NCBI RefSeq assembly: GCF_958298935.1
Contig: NC_084931.1
Span: 19,061,334 to 19,125,333, forward strand
Length of the DNA: 64,000 bases
Direction: 5' to 3'
From: Phragmites australis
Taxonomy: Eukaryota > Streptophyta > Magnoliopsida > Poales > Poaceae
A program made the position numbers and the translations under genes. The notes under the pieces were generated by a model that saw only the letters and a program-made list of their open reading frames with translations, ran no database searches and had not been told where the DNA came from. Shown one piece after another: positions 23,702 to 34,373 of this stretch; positions within the stretch are counted from its first letter, which is position 1, and each line of letters begins with the position of its first letter.

Positions 23702-24108
23702 TGGTAGACGTCCAGCCCCTCAAGCGGACTACACTTTCAGACCACACCCGTATCATGGTAGATACCAGATGCTTGAGTCCAATTGGAGGTCAAAGACCTT
23801 TCAACTTCGAGCTAGGTTGGCTTGCTCTTGAAGGGTTTGCTGACCAGGTTATGGAGTTATGGAATCGGCCATCGGGGGGACGAAATCCTGCACAAAGGTA
23901 GACAAAGAAACTTAGCTCACTAAGGCGGCACCATAAAGGATGGACCACTCACACTAGTGGGTTGTATAAACAACAAAAGAAAGATCTTCTTATGACAATT
24001 GGCAAACTCAACAAAAAGTCTGAGCTTCGATGTCTAGCAGATAGTGAGATTACTATAAAGAACCAATCGAATGAAAAATCGGTTAAACTGCTTCGAGAAG
24101 AGGAGACT

Positions 24109-24583
24109 TGACTATGACTACTAGATGAATACCGTATTCGGGCACCCTAGGGTTTCCCGTAATTCTCGGGACATATCTCTATCTTCGAGAAGGGGGTCCC
24201 TAGATGAATGGAAACCATACGTATGTACCCAGGATATCCCATAAACAGGAAAGTTTATCTCCAAGAGGATGTACCATGCTCCCTATATATACGGAGCCTA
24301 GGGACCCTACGGTGAAACAAGTCATTAGGAGCTAACTAGCGATAGAAGACTACAAAACACAAGAAGTCGTTCGACTAGGTTAGATCTATTTAGGCTAGCC
24401 ACACACCCCCATGTAATAATCCTAGATATCAATATAAGAAAAATATGGCGTAGGGTTATTATCATAAGGGAGGCCTGAACTTGTCTAAAAAACCCTTATG
24501 TTTGTTCCTTTGATTCGTCTACTTGAGGCATCTCCCATCTATTCTACAAATTCGTAAGATCAACGATTCACCAATTGTCAACA
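24109..24583 (+). repeat. 5' LTR of gypsy element 1
   Basis: 475 bp, TG...CA. It includes a TATA-like 'ccctatatatacgg' at about 24281 and the conserved 'ggttagatctattta' segment shared with all other LTRs of this family in the window (33254-33739, 40960-41310, 43714-43861 plus 47471-47867). Confidence 0.88.
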
Positions 24584-24584
24584 G

Positions 24585-24606
24585 TTGGCGTCGCCCATGG
24601 GGATCA
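24585..24606 (+). promoter_or_regulatory. Primer-binding-site-like segment of gypsy element 1
   Basis: TTGGCGTCGCCCATGGGG follows the 5' LTR end by one base, the place where a tRNA primes minus-strand DNA. The same position in gypsy element 2 (from 41311) reads 'gctagtgtcgtccgtggg', a decayed version. The matching tRNA was not identified. Confidence 0.55.
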
Positions 24607-24649
24607 CAACAATAGGCGTTGAAGATTCGACACAGAACATGCTGTTTGA

Positions 24650-25565
24650 TGGAGTATGCCCAATCTTCTTAAGGTAATATGATAAGTCGATTGGTGGAGT
24701 TTTAATGTTGATGATCCAAAGGTTCTGACTAGAACAGATCGGAAACCCTCATAACCACTACACCACTACTCTGTGGTTATCAACTGTGTCAAGACATGAA
24801 TGACCTTGCCAAGAAGGCTCTTCCTGCAAGTGCATCGAGAACACAAGCAAGAACAGGTAGATGCAATATGAATATTGCTAATTACCAATGAAGTACTCGA
24901 CTTGGGGTTCCACAAATCAAACAAACAGCAAAACTATCTAAAACAGAATAATCTAAGCAAAACCTAAGCCTAAACTATGATAGCTAATGTATATATATAG
25001 GAGGGACATGAGGAGGTCAACCTAGAGTTGTGCAGCCACAGAAAGAGGCATACATAATCTGGACTCCGACCCCGACATGCTTACAAGGCCTGACAAGGCT
25101 CACAACGGTGACGTAGTTCCTTATTTCATCAACTCTAACTAAACTATAAGGAATCTATGGTTGATACTAGATCCATTGGAAAGATCTTGTCATGAGCTTT
25201 CTAGCAAGTCTAAGAACGCCTCAATTGGACTCCGTATGTGAAATTTATGTCCGTTTGATTGACGTATTGTCCTAGGACTCAACCTCGGGCTCGAATCCGA
25301 CTTCGAGTAAACTTTGGAGTTCTACTAAGACTCGACTTAGAGTCTGAGTAGACTTGACCTTTGAGTGATCACGTCCAGACAAGCTTGAGATGCTTCTCCC
25401 ATATTCCTAAGCAACAAAACATCACAAGAATTTAGTAGCAACCCATCCAAAAAAGTATGAACAATAAGGAACAAGTTCACTTGGTGGTTTAAATTTTGTG
25501 CACATGCTCTTGTAATCGGTCCTTGTATCTCTTGAGGAGTAGTGCTGCATGTATCCAAAGGAATG
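24650..25565 (-). mobile_element. Minus-strand gypsy fragment inserted in gypsy element 1
   Basis: At 25337-25594 the minus strand reads 'GPITRACAQNLNHQVNLFL', related to the + strand sequence at about 680-750 of this window. Comparison with gypsy element 2 shows gypsy 1 interrupted after 'gttgaagattcgacaca' and resuming at 'cccaagcctgcaccgagg' (about 25588). The intervening about 0.9 kb is foreign to it and resembles the 3' end and LTR of another gypsy family. Exact borders and target duplication were not fixed. Confidence 0.55.
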
Positions 25566-25569
25566 ATGT

Positions 25570-27480
25570 CCTTATCACCTTTGACTTTTCCCAAGCCTGC
25601 ACCGAGGACCGATTTTTTGGATGAGGGGTTCTACGATAATTTCACCCCTCCTGCCGACGAGCTGGCAATCGATCGGGTAAACATTGGCGAAGAACTTTCC
25701 AGCGACAATTCTAGTGATGAGGTAAGTTATTTATGGATCAATGTGCCAAGGACTACAGTATCGAGTTTGAACCACTCGACTGCCAAGATAACCGTGAATG
25801 CCCAGTTCACCATAGTCGGCATCTCCCCCTACATCTTCTGACAACATGTATTCTTGACATACCTACCCGGAGCAATCCGATGAAAAATCCATGATGTATC
25901 TGGACTCATCCTTTAGTGGAGGTTACCCCAAAGAAGTCTTCACCATTGAAGATCGGGGTGATGGACTAGACAATCGTGGTAACAATTCTACGAACTATTA
26001 GCTCCCTCCCGCTCTAGGTCCGGGTGACGGTCAACTCCCATTGGCCACACCTCATCAGGACCAAAACCTTAACAAAGTGCAGGGTTTACCTGCTCCTGAC
26101 CATCAATAGGGGGCTCAACGTTATAGATCTACAACGTTGCAGAAGCTCCTCCTTATACAAGAGGCCCTAATGTGCCCTCTGACTCTGACTGTAGATCTGA
26201 CAACCCCCCTGCAAGGACTAGATGAACTCGATGACTAGCATGACCAAAGAGGTTTTTTTTCCAAGTCGAGAATTCTCATCTAGCCCTCACCGAGAATAGC
26301 TCTAATCGGGGAAAGTCACGCAACACCCCTTCTCAGGAAGAATTAGACTCAGAGAGGTGTAATCCCCAGAACAAGGCGTCCCAAGATGACAACCGAGTGC
26401 CCAACAGCCGCAGAACCTCGCTAGTCAGACATCATCCGATCAACGACTAACACGAGGTCGTCGATCAATGGAGACGCCCGAGGACACCCGAGGTGTCATC
26501 GTTTGCCACTAAACAGTCGGATTGTGGGACTTCCTGGCGGCTTTCAAGCTAGGGTCGATCCCTAACCTCTGTGGGTAAAACACCCAAGGTTGTTGGGACC
26601 AAGCATGGGCCCTCATGGGTGCCTAGTCTTTTCTGCAGACTTGCGGAACGTAAGCTAGCCAGCTAGGTTCCCCCATGGGTCTATCGACAAGTACTATCAC
26701 ACTTAGTTCCTCTAGATCTATACCACGGCCATCCTAGCTGTTGGTTGAGACGAGAAGGTAATGGCAAATTACCTCCCCACAGGCCTTGAAGAGGCAGCCA
26801 GGACATGGTTAACCAATCTAACACTGAGGACAATCTACTCATGGGAGCAGCTTTTGTGACGTGTTCCGAGCTAAATTCTAGGGTACGTACATTTGCCCTG
26901 GCACAAAAAACGATCTCTATCATTGCGAGTAGATGGAGAGTGAAACCTTGTGCGAGTTCATACGTCGCTTCAACAACACCTAGAATACCATCTCCGAGAT
27001 TAGCGACTATGATGTCATCCAAGCATTCACTCAAGGTGTTAAGAACCAGACATGCAGTGAATACATTGCTAGAAAGGAGCCCGAGATGGGCAAAAGGCTC
27101 AGGAAGATCATCGATAAGTCTGCCAAGGCCGAAGACACGCTCCTCTTTATCAAGGAAAAGGCCCACGACATCAAGCGCCCTCAACCCGGGCCCAACGGTG
27201 ATACGGCTAAGAGCAAGCACAAGAAGAACACAAAGGGAGGTAAGGACAAGAAAGCTAAATCTGAGGAAGTTTTTGCATATTTTCCCAACACCCGTCCGAA
27301 CAAGCGCTCTGGATCTTCACAGGGCAAGAGCTTCACATCAAGCTTTGGTGAACACGATGGTAAGCTTTGGTGCGACCTCCACCATACCAACAACCACAGC
27401 CTCCACAAGTGCTGCTTCTGAAAGAAGATGGTCAAAGCGATTGTTGAGAAAGGGACCAAACGAAAATGACCTAGATCGTG
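25570..27480 (+). pseudogene. gypsy 1 gag, degenerate
   Basis: The start 'FPKPAPRTDFLDEGFYDNF' matches the parallel region of gypsy element 2 (41380-41440). Toward the end (27086-27420) an open frame carries 'EPEMGKRLRKIIDKSAKAED', a lysine-rich linker and a CxxH...H...C knuckle-like 'CDLHHTNNHSLHKC'. Several frameshifts and stops lie between. Confidence 0.7.
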
Positions 27481-28316
27481 GCCCATAACAGGGACGCCAA
27501 CTCTAGCAGCAACGAGGATGACACAAACCTGATGTCTTTTCAGTTGGATGAGAGGACGGTCGACCACATGTCTGGTAGTTCCACTTCCTACGAGTCCAAA
27601 TGGCAATACAAGACGGTGGCCCAAGAAGTCTTAGTTGTCATCCCCAAAGGTCGACAAGCCATTAACTGGTCGAATATTGAAATCTCCTTTGACCAAGACG
27701 ACTATCCATAAAACTTCATAAAGCCAGGCCCCTTCCCGATAGTGGTCGAACCCATGATTAACAATTTCAGGGTCACCTGAGTGCTTATCGACGAAGGGAG
27801 TTTCCTAAACATCCTTTTTGCGGGCGCACTCAAAGTGATACAGATCTCCCGATCTACCATCAAGCCAGTTACGCAAGCCTTCCATGGTATAGCACCCAGA
27901 TTTTTGGCCACTCTTATCGACCAGATATCGCTCTCCATCACCTTCAGGAAGCATGACAACTTCTAGATGGAAAAAATTATGTTCAATGTGGTCGACTTTG
28001 AGATGGCGAACAATGCCATCTTGGGACAACAAACTCTAGCCAAGTTCATGGTCACCACACATGATGCTTACCAATATGTGAAGATCTCAGGACCCGAGAG
28101 AGTCATTATTGTTTGGGGCTACCCAAAAGTAGACCTACACTATGACAAACAGAGTATAGACATGGCTACACTGCATCAACCCGACAAGGAGACAAAAAAC
28201 TCGAGGCTTAAGGCGGTTGTGAAGTCCCACGGCAAGGTCAAAGCAGTTCCTTTGGATCCTGTAGAGCCCTCCAAGACTGTTTGGATCACCTCCAACTGGA
28301 ATCCCAAATAGGAACT
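27478..28316 (+). pseudogene. gypsy 1 protease region
   Basis: Contains 'VLIDEGSFLNILFAGAL' at about 27781-27831, in the place of the retropepsin active site. The usual glycine after D is glutamate here, preceded by a stop. It is followed by 'FNVVDFEMANNAILGQQTLAKF', typical of the protease C-terminal half in Tat-type elements. Confidence 0.75.
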
Positions 28317-28399
28317 CATGGTCATCACCTTCCTGTGGGCAAATGCCTACATGTTCACATGGGAACCATCTGACATGCCCAGTATCCTTAGGGAGGTGA

Positions 28400-29110
28400 T
28401 TGAGCACAAACTAGCTATCCGGCTTGACGCAAAGTTAGTCAAATAGAAACTCCGACGGTTCAGACCAGAAGGAAGCCATCAAAGAGGAAATCGAATGGCT
28501 GACCAAGGCAGGATTTATCAGAAAGGTGGATCACCCGAATGGCTCGCCAACCCAGTCATGGTCAAAAAATCAAATGACAAGTGGTGAATGTGTGTTCACT
28601 TTATCGATCTCAACAAATTTTTCCCTAAGGACACTTTCCCTCTGCCACGAATAGATCAGATAGTCGACTCCACCTCTGGGTGTGACTAAGACTTCTCAAT
28701 ACCTATTCCAGTTATCAGCAGATTAACCTCATCCAGAAGACAAGGAGAAAACATCCTTTATTACTCAGTTTGGAGTCTATTGCTATGTCAAGATGCCCTT
28801 GGGACTAAAAAATGTCGGTGCCACATAGCAAGAGGGATTGCAAATAACACTCTATGACCAGATCTGCTGGAATGTCAACGCATATGTCGACGATCTCATT
28901 GTCAAAACCAAAAGGAAGGAAGATCTCATCTCCGACATGAAAGATATATTCAACAACTTGGGCAAGAATTGAGTCGTGCTGAACCCGGAGAAGTGCATGT
29001 TTGGAGTCGATGGGGGAAAGCTTCTCGGTTACTTGGTGTCGTACCGGGGGATCGAAGTCAATCCTTAGAAAATCAAGGTCATTAAAGAGATGCAACCTCC
29101 CAGGTTAGTA
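28400..29110 (+). pseudogene. gypsy 1 reverse transcriptase, degenerate
   Basis: 'KDTFPLPRIDQIVDST' at about 28628-28675 and the catalytic 'AYVDDLIVKT' (YVDD at 28883-28894) are readable, but in different frames and with stops. The catalytic box itself is intact. Confidence 0.75.
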
Positions 29111-29689
29111 CGAGAAGTTTAGAGACTAACTGGATGCATGGTGGCTCTCAGCCATTTTATCTCCCGACTTGAAGATCGAGGACTTCCTTTCTTCAAGTTG
29201 CTATGATAACATGACAAGTTTGAATAGTAAGAAGAGGCAGACACAACATTTAAAAATCTGAAGAGGTATCTTTCTCCCCCCCCCCCTGTGCTAATCGCTC
29301 TCAACCTAAATGAAAATCTTTTGTTATACGTTGCAGCTAGACCACGTGCCGTGAGTGGGGTATTGGTGGTGGAAAGAGAAGTGTTGGACAAACGAGAGAA
29401 AAACCAGGAACCAGTGCACTAAATTAGTGAAGCACTCCACTGTCCTAAAGAGCGCTACCCACAAGTACAAAAGTTATTATAAGATGTGCTGAGGGCCTCT
29501 CGCAAGCTACGATATTAATTTCAGGCTCACAAGATCACCGTACCCTCAATATTACGAGATCCTGCACAACAGAGATGCAATCGGCCAAATCTCCAAGTGG
29601 TATATTGAGCTTGGGCAATTTGACATTTGCTTCATGCCTCGAATAGTGATCACGTCGCAAGTACTCACAGACTTCGTAGTCGAGTGGAC

Positions 29690-30195
29690 ATAACTCGATC
29701 AACCCTAAGATGATTGCAGTGACTTATTGGATGTATGGACACTATACTTCGACAGATTACTTATGCTTCAAGGCGCAGGGGTTGGGATTATACTAATATC
29801 TCCCATGGGAGAAAGCCTGCAATATACTTTGCAGATTGACTTCCCAGCCACAAATAACATAGCCGAATATGAGGACCTACTCATCGGACTCGAATAGCTT
29901 CTACTCTTGGTACCTGCCTCTTACTCATGAGAGGGGATTCACAGTTGGTGATGAAGCAAGTTAGCAAGAAGTATCACAACTCAGATGAAACCATGACATA
30001 TTACCTCATGGAGGTGAGGAAGCTGGAAAACAAATTCGTTGGACTCGAGGTCAAATTTATCCTGAGTAAGGATAATTACCTCGCTAATAGTCTTGCCCGC
30101 GTAGCATCCTCAAGATCTCCAGGGCAAACCAGGATTTTCATAGAAAAACTCTTGAAGCCATATGTGAAATCATCAAATGACACAGTCGAATGAGT
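29690..30195 (+). pseudogene. gypsy 1 RNase H, degenerate
   Basis: The coding-like stretch 'NNIAEYEDLLIGLE' at about 29854-29895 and then 'GDSQLVMKQVSKKY' at about 29933-29974 are RNase H landmarks, in shifted frames. It ends with 'NYLANSLARVASS' before the integrase linker. Confidence 0.7.
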
Positions 30196-30297
30196 TGTGG
30201 TCTACGAGACCTATAACCAGCTCGGGGGCTCGCTAGGGATCGATGCTCCAAAAGGAGTCATGGGGGAACTTGTGGCTCAGCTCGATAGTGAAGTTTC

Positions 30298-31530
30298 GTG
30301 AATGGATCGAATCCACAAGTACCTTCAAAATCATGTTGTCTTGTAGATGATGCACTAACTAAGCAAATTTCCTATCGATCCAAGATGTATGCCCAGGTGG
30401 ACAATGCCCTATATAGAAGAGGTCCTCCGGGAGTATTCATGAAATGCATCTCTCAGAAACAGAGTAGAGAACTACTCGAGGAAATCCATGGAAGGGTGTG
30501 CGGAGCTCATGCTTCCTTCTAAACCCTGGTCAAAAAGGCATTTAGACAAGGTTTCTATTGGCTTACAGCTCTCCATGATGCGAGTAATTTGGTAAAAAGT
30601 GTATCAGCTATCAATTTCACAGCAGACACATATATCAACTCACTCAAGACCTATAGATGATCCCCTTGTTGTGGCCATTCGCGACTTAGGGGCTGGATAT
30701 TCTAGGGCTCGACCCATTAGCACCCAGTTGCTTCATGTTCATATTCATCGCAATTGACACATTCACCAAGTGGATTGAAGATGAGCAAGTCGGCAAAATC
30801 ACTTTGACAGCTGCCAAGAAGTTCATCATGAAAAGCATCATTACAAGGTTCAGCATCTCGTGTAGAATTATCGCCGATAATATCACTCAATTCTCTAGTG
30901 TGGAGTTCATCGATTACTGTGAAGGACTAGGCACTACATTATGTTTTGCTTCTGTGGCTCATCTACAAAGTAATGACAGGTCGAGCAGGCAAACGGTTTA
31001 GTACTCTAAGGAATCAAGACTCACATCTTCAACCGCTTATCTGCTTATGCTAAAGTTTGGGCTTCCAAGTTGCCTAATGTGCTCTAGGCATTCCTAATGA
31101 CATCCAGCAGGGCGACATGCGAAATGTCTTTCTTCCTAGTCTATGAGGCCGATGCAATATTGCCCTGTGAACTAAAAATCAAGTCTCCCTGTGTCGAATT
31201 ATACGCCGACAAGGATGAAATCTTGAGAAGGCAGGACGACCTCAATATTCTCAAAGAAAAAAGAACACAAGTGTTGATATGATACCAGCAAGTTCTCTGG
31301 TGCTATCACGACCATAACATCCACAAAAGATCATTTGAACTTGAAAATATAGTTCTACGACTCGTACAGAGCCAGAAAAATAGCAACAAGCTATGTCCGA
31401 AGTGGGAAGCTCCTTATAGGGTGGTTGAGTCTAACCGATTAGGGTCATATAGGTTAGCAATAAAAGATGGTCAAGTTCTTAAAAAATTCTTGGAATATCA
31501 TCCAGCTTCGTAAGTTCTACGTGTAAGTAC
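30298..31530 (+). pseudogene. gypsy 1 integrase, degenerate
   Basis: Zinc-binding region remnants at about 30298-30650 ('LLEEIHGRVCGAHASF'), core 'FIAIDTFTKWIEDEQV' at about 30744-30791, 'RIIADNITQFSSVEF' with the second acidic residue, and a C-terminal 'PYRVVES' at about 31410-31430. It is broken by stops and shifts. Confidence 0.78.
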
Positions 31531-33253
31531 TTAGGATATATTTTGTAATATTAGTTATCATATTACGTAATTTACTATATATTACATTGCCTTATTTTGA
31601 GATAATGCCTTGAGAACTGAGATAAGCTGCTATTTGGGTACCTACACCCATGGGCACACTCGCATTCTTAGACTATCTATATGGAAATTTCTCCCCAATA
31701 ACTAGTCAGGAGCTTCACATGTACTTGGACTACAAATACCTTGTGTGCACCACAATATTGGTATTGATGGGAAGGAAAGAACATCTTTAGGGACAGCGGA
31801 GAACCTTATCGAGTCGAAGAGTGCCTAAAGCTAAGACGCTTTTCGCTCCAAGTCAGACCAAAGGTGATTGTGATGAGCATCCTAACAAGAGGCTTCGAAA
31901 CTCCTTAAGCTACTCGGAAGACATAATTCAAAGGCTAGACACTTGTTTAAATGTTCCCTGTATTCATGAATATTCACAGTCATACACAGGCACTATAGTA
32001 GAAATAGGATTTTTTCATTTAATGAAATTTTGAGCTCTTTTATAGATGAGCTAAGGGAGAGAGGGTTACAAGAAGTCATAAGATCTACTCGACATCGTGT
32101 AGCAAGAGGAAGGAATGGATAGAGTTAGGGAAGTCTCTCCCTCCTTGTTCTCACCTCCGACCACCGACACCTCAGACGATGACATAAAGGATGAGGTTAG
32201 TGGAGAGATCCATTCTCCCCACCAAACTCATCGGTGTTGCTGCCCCATCTACTCCCTTCAGTCGACTTCATCAGTGTCACTCAAGGACAAAGGTGATGAA
32301 GTAGCTGAAGCCTTGCTATCTTTAATGGAGATGCTGCCAGTTGCCTCGTCTTCCTCCACCTCAGCCGCCGCTTCTTATTCCAGTATTTCCGCCTCTAGGA
32401 GATCCCAATCCACTTTGTATTGTACTTGTGATGATCCTAAGGATGTCGGGGGCTTGCCATCTTTAACAGAGACGCTACGGATCACTGCCTTCTCTTTAAC
32501 CTCCTCATTGGAGGAGATGTCAATAACCTCCACTAACGAACCAGATTTGATGGGAGATGACGGCGGTGTGAAGGGAGAGTATTCTGGTGAAGAGAGAGGT
32601 TCCATTATCGAACTCGGGTTTGGTGCAGCCAAGCTTCAGCACCCGGAGGCTTTTTATAGGATAATGAGTTAGGGGACAATGTCTCCTCGCTTCCCAAGCA
32701 TTAATTTTGGGTGAAGCCACATAATGGATCACGGGCACCCAAGTGCTGCTCATTCATAGAGGTCGTATCTTTTCGTCTTGCTCGCACAGACAAAGAGGTA
32801 GTCAATTGGAGCAACCATCTACCTGCTGTGTTTTTCAAAGCGTGCAGGGCAGTTGAGAAGCTGGGACATTGTTTCACCGTACTTGTGCAGCTCTTTTTAT
32901 CAGGTAGGGAATCTCTTCATCACCACGCAAAACTTCCACTGTGACAGTCCAACTTTCGAACCTGGACAACGATGAGTCTTATCTTCCCTATCCTTTTGTA
33001 AGGATGGGATGATATTTTTGAGCTAATCAGAAATCCTACTCGAATGAAACACCTTCTCAAGGGCTCACTTGAGAACTCAAAGGCGTTCATAACCCTGAAT
33101 AGATGATATGAGAACCCAGAGAACCCGATTAGATGTATCATCTTAATTGGGAACTAGAGTCATACTCGATGACACGATCAGACAAAATGCTTATCTTTTT
33201 TGACCAAGTACTTGATCCGTTGAAGCCTTATTTCACTTATTGGTGGGGGGCTT
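31531..33253 (-). other. Downstream region of gypsy 1 with an opposite-strand open frame
   Basis: Between integrase and the right LTR. At 32375-32632 the minus strand holds an 85-codon frame, Pro/Ser/Glu-rich ('SSPEYSPFTPPSSPIKSGS', 'EVIDISSNEEVKE'). The + strand frame 32115-32672 over the same bases has a repetitive Ser/Thr composition and looks like its shadow. An antisense extra ORF in this position is known in Tat-lineage elements; assigning this frame to that class is an inference. Confidence 0.45.
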
Positions 33254-33739
33254 TGACGATGACTACTAGATGTATACCATATCCGGGCAGCTTAAGATTT
33301 CTTGTAAAGGTATATCTCCATCTCTGGAAAGGGAATATTTAGATGAATGGAAACCACCCGTAGGTTCCCAAGGTACCCCATAAATAGAGATGTTTATCTC
33401 CAAGAATGGAAAGGAATATTCCTGAGGGCGAAAGATCCCCCTATATATATGGAGCCTAGGGACCCTACGAAGGAACATATCATTAGGAGCCAAATAGCGA
33501 CATGAGACTATAAGACACAAGAAGACGTTCGACTATGTTAGATCTATCTAGGCTAGCCATGCACCCCCTTGTAACAGTCTCAAAGATTAATACAAGAAAA
33601 ACATGACATAGGTTACTTATCCTAAGGGAGACTTAAACCTTTCTAAAAACCCATGTGTATGTCCTTTGATTTGTCTATTCGAGGCATTCCCCATCTATTC
33701 TACAAATTTGTAAGATTAGTGGTTCACCAATCATCAACA
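33254..33739 (+). repeat. 3' LTR of gypsy element 1
   Basis: 486 bp, TGACGATGACTACTAG...CAACA, preceded by a GGTGGGGGG tract. It aligns along its length with the 5' LTR but with many substitutions, so the insertion is old. Confidence 0.88.
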
Positions 33740-34373
33740 AGGCTAAATGGTACCAGCGTGCCATGGTCAATGATATCCTCCAAGGGGACAATAATACTCA
33801 CTATTTTCATATGATTGCAAATGTCAAACATAGAAAATAACGCGTCTTCTACTTAGATCAAGAAGATGGAAAAATTGAGGGCCAACCCAACCTAAAATCA
33901 TACATAACTAAATATTATAAGGAGTTATTTGGACCAACTGTGAATAGTCATTTTTCCATTATGGATTCACGGATAGATGACATCACTCAGGTGATAGTTG
34001 TCGGAAATGACATTCTTACATCCCCCTTCTCTGAATGCAATATTCTAAATGAAACGAAATAAAGCTCCAGGCTCATCTACCAAAAATTTTGGGATGTCAT
34101 CAAGATTGATTTGATGAAAATGTTTCATGAAATGCACTCTAGGAATCTACCGATATATATCCTGAATTTCAAAGTAATTAAGCTCTCACCAAAAATTAAA
34201 GAAGCTTGTCGCATTGAGAGGTTTAGACCTATGAACATGATAAATGTCAGCTTCAAATTTATACTAAGGTGCTCACCAACTATTTAAATAGTGTTGCGGA
34301 CCGCATAATTCATCCCACACAAACGACATTCATGAGTGGAAGAAATATCCTCGAAGGGGTGGTTGAAGGTGCA
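33740..34373 (+). pseudogene. LINE 1 reverse transcriptase, first part
   Basis: Reads 'KWYQRAMVNDILQGDNNTHYFHMIANVKHRK' in part, then 'RVFYLDQEDGKIEGQ', 'KFWDVIKIDLMKMFHEMHS' and 'FRPMNMINVSFKFI', typical of the plant L1 RT N-terminal half. A stop at about 33838 and later shifts kill it. It ends in the codons for 'ILEGVV', cut by the solo LTR. Confidence 0.8.

Larger units (their letters stand above)
24109..33739 (+). mobile_element. Gypsy element 1: Tat-like LTR retrotransposon with both LTRs, in LINE 1
   Basis: Left LTR 24109-24583 and right LTR 33254-33739 are clearly related and both begin TGAC.ATGACTACTAG and end in CA. The flanking 5-mers AGACT (24104-24108) and AGGCT (33740-33744) form a target-site duplication with one change. 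Internal order on the + strand is gag, protease, RT, RNase H, integrase, the gypsy order. A G-rich primer tract (33242-33250) precedes the right LTR. LTR divergence and many stops indicate an old insertion. A separate minus-strand gypsy fragment is inserted near its start. Confidence 0.9.

Noticed and set aside
32115..32672. 185-codon + frame in gypsy 1
   Set aside because: Ser/Thr/Pro-rich and complementary to a minus-strand frame with more natural composition; probably a shadow.
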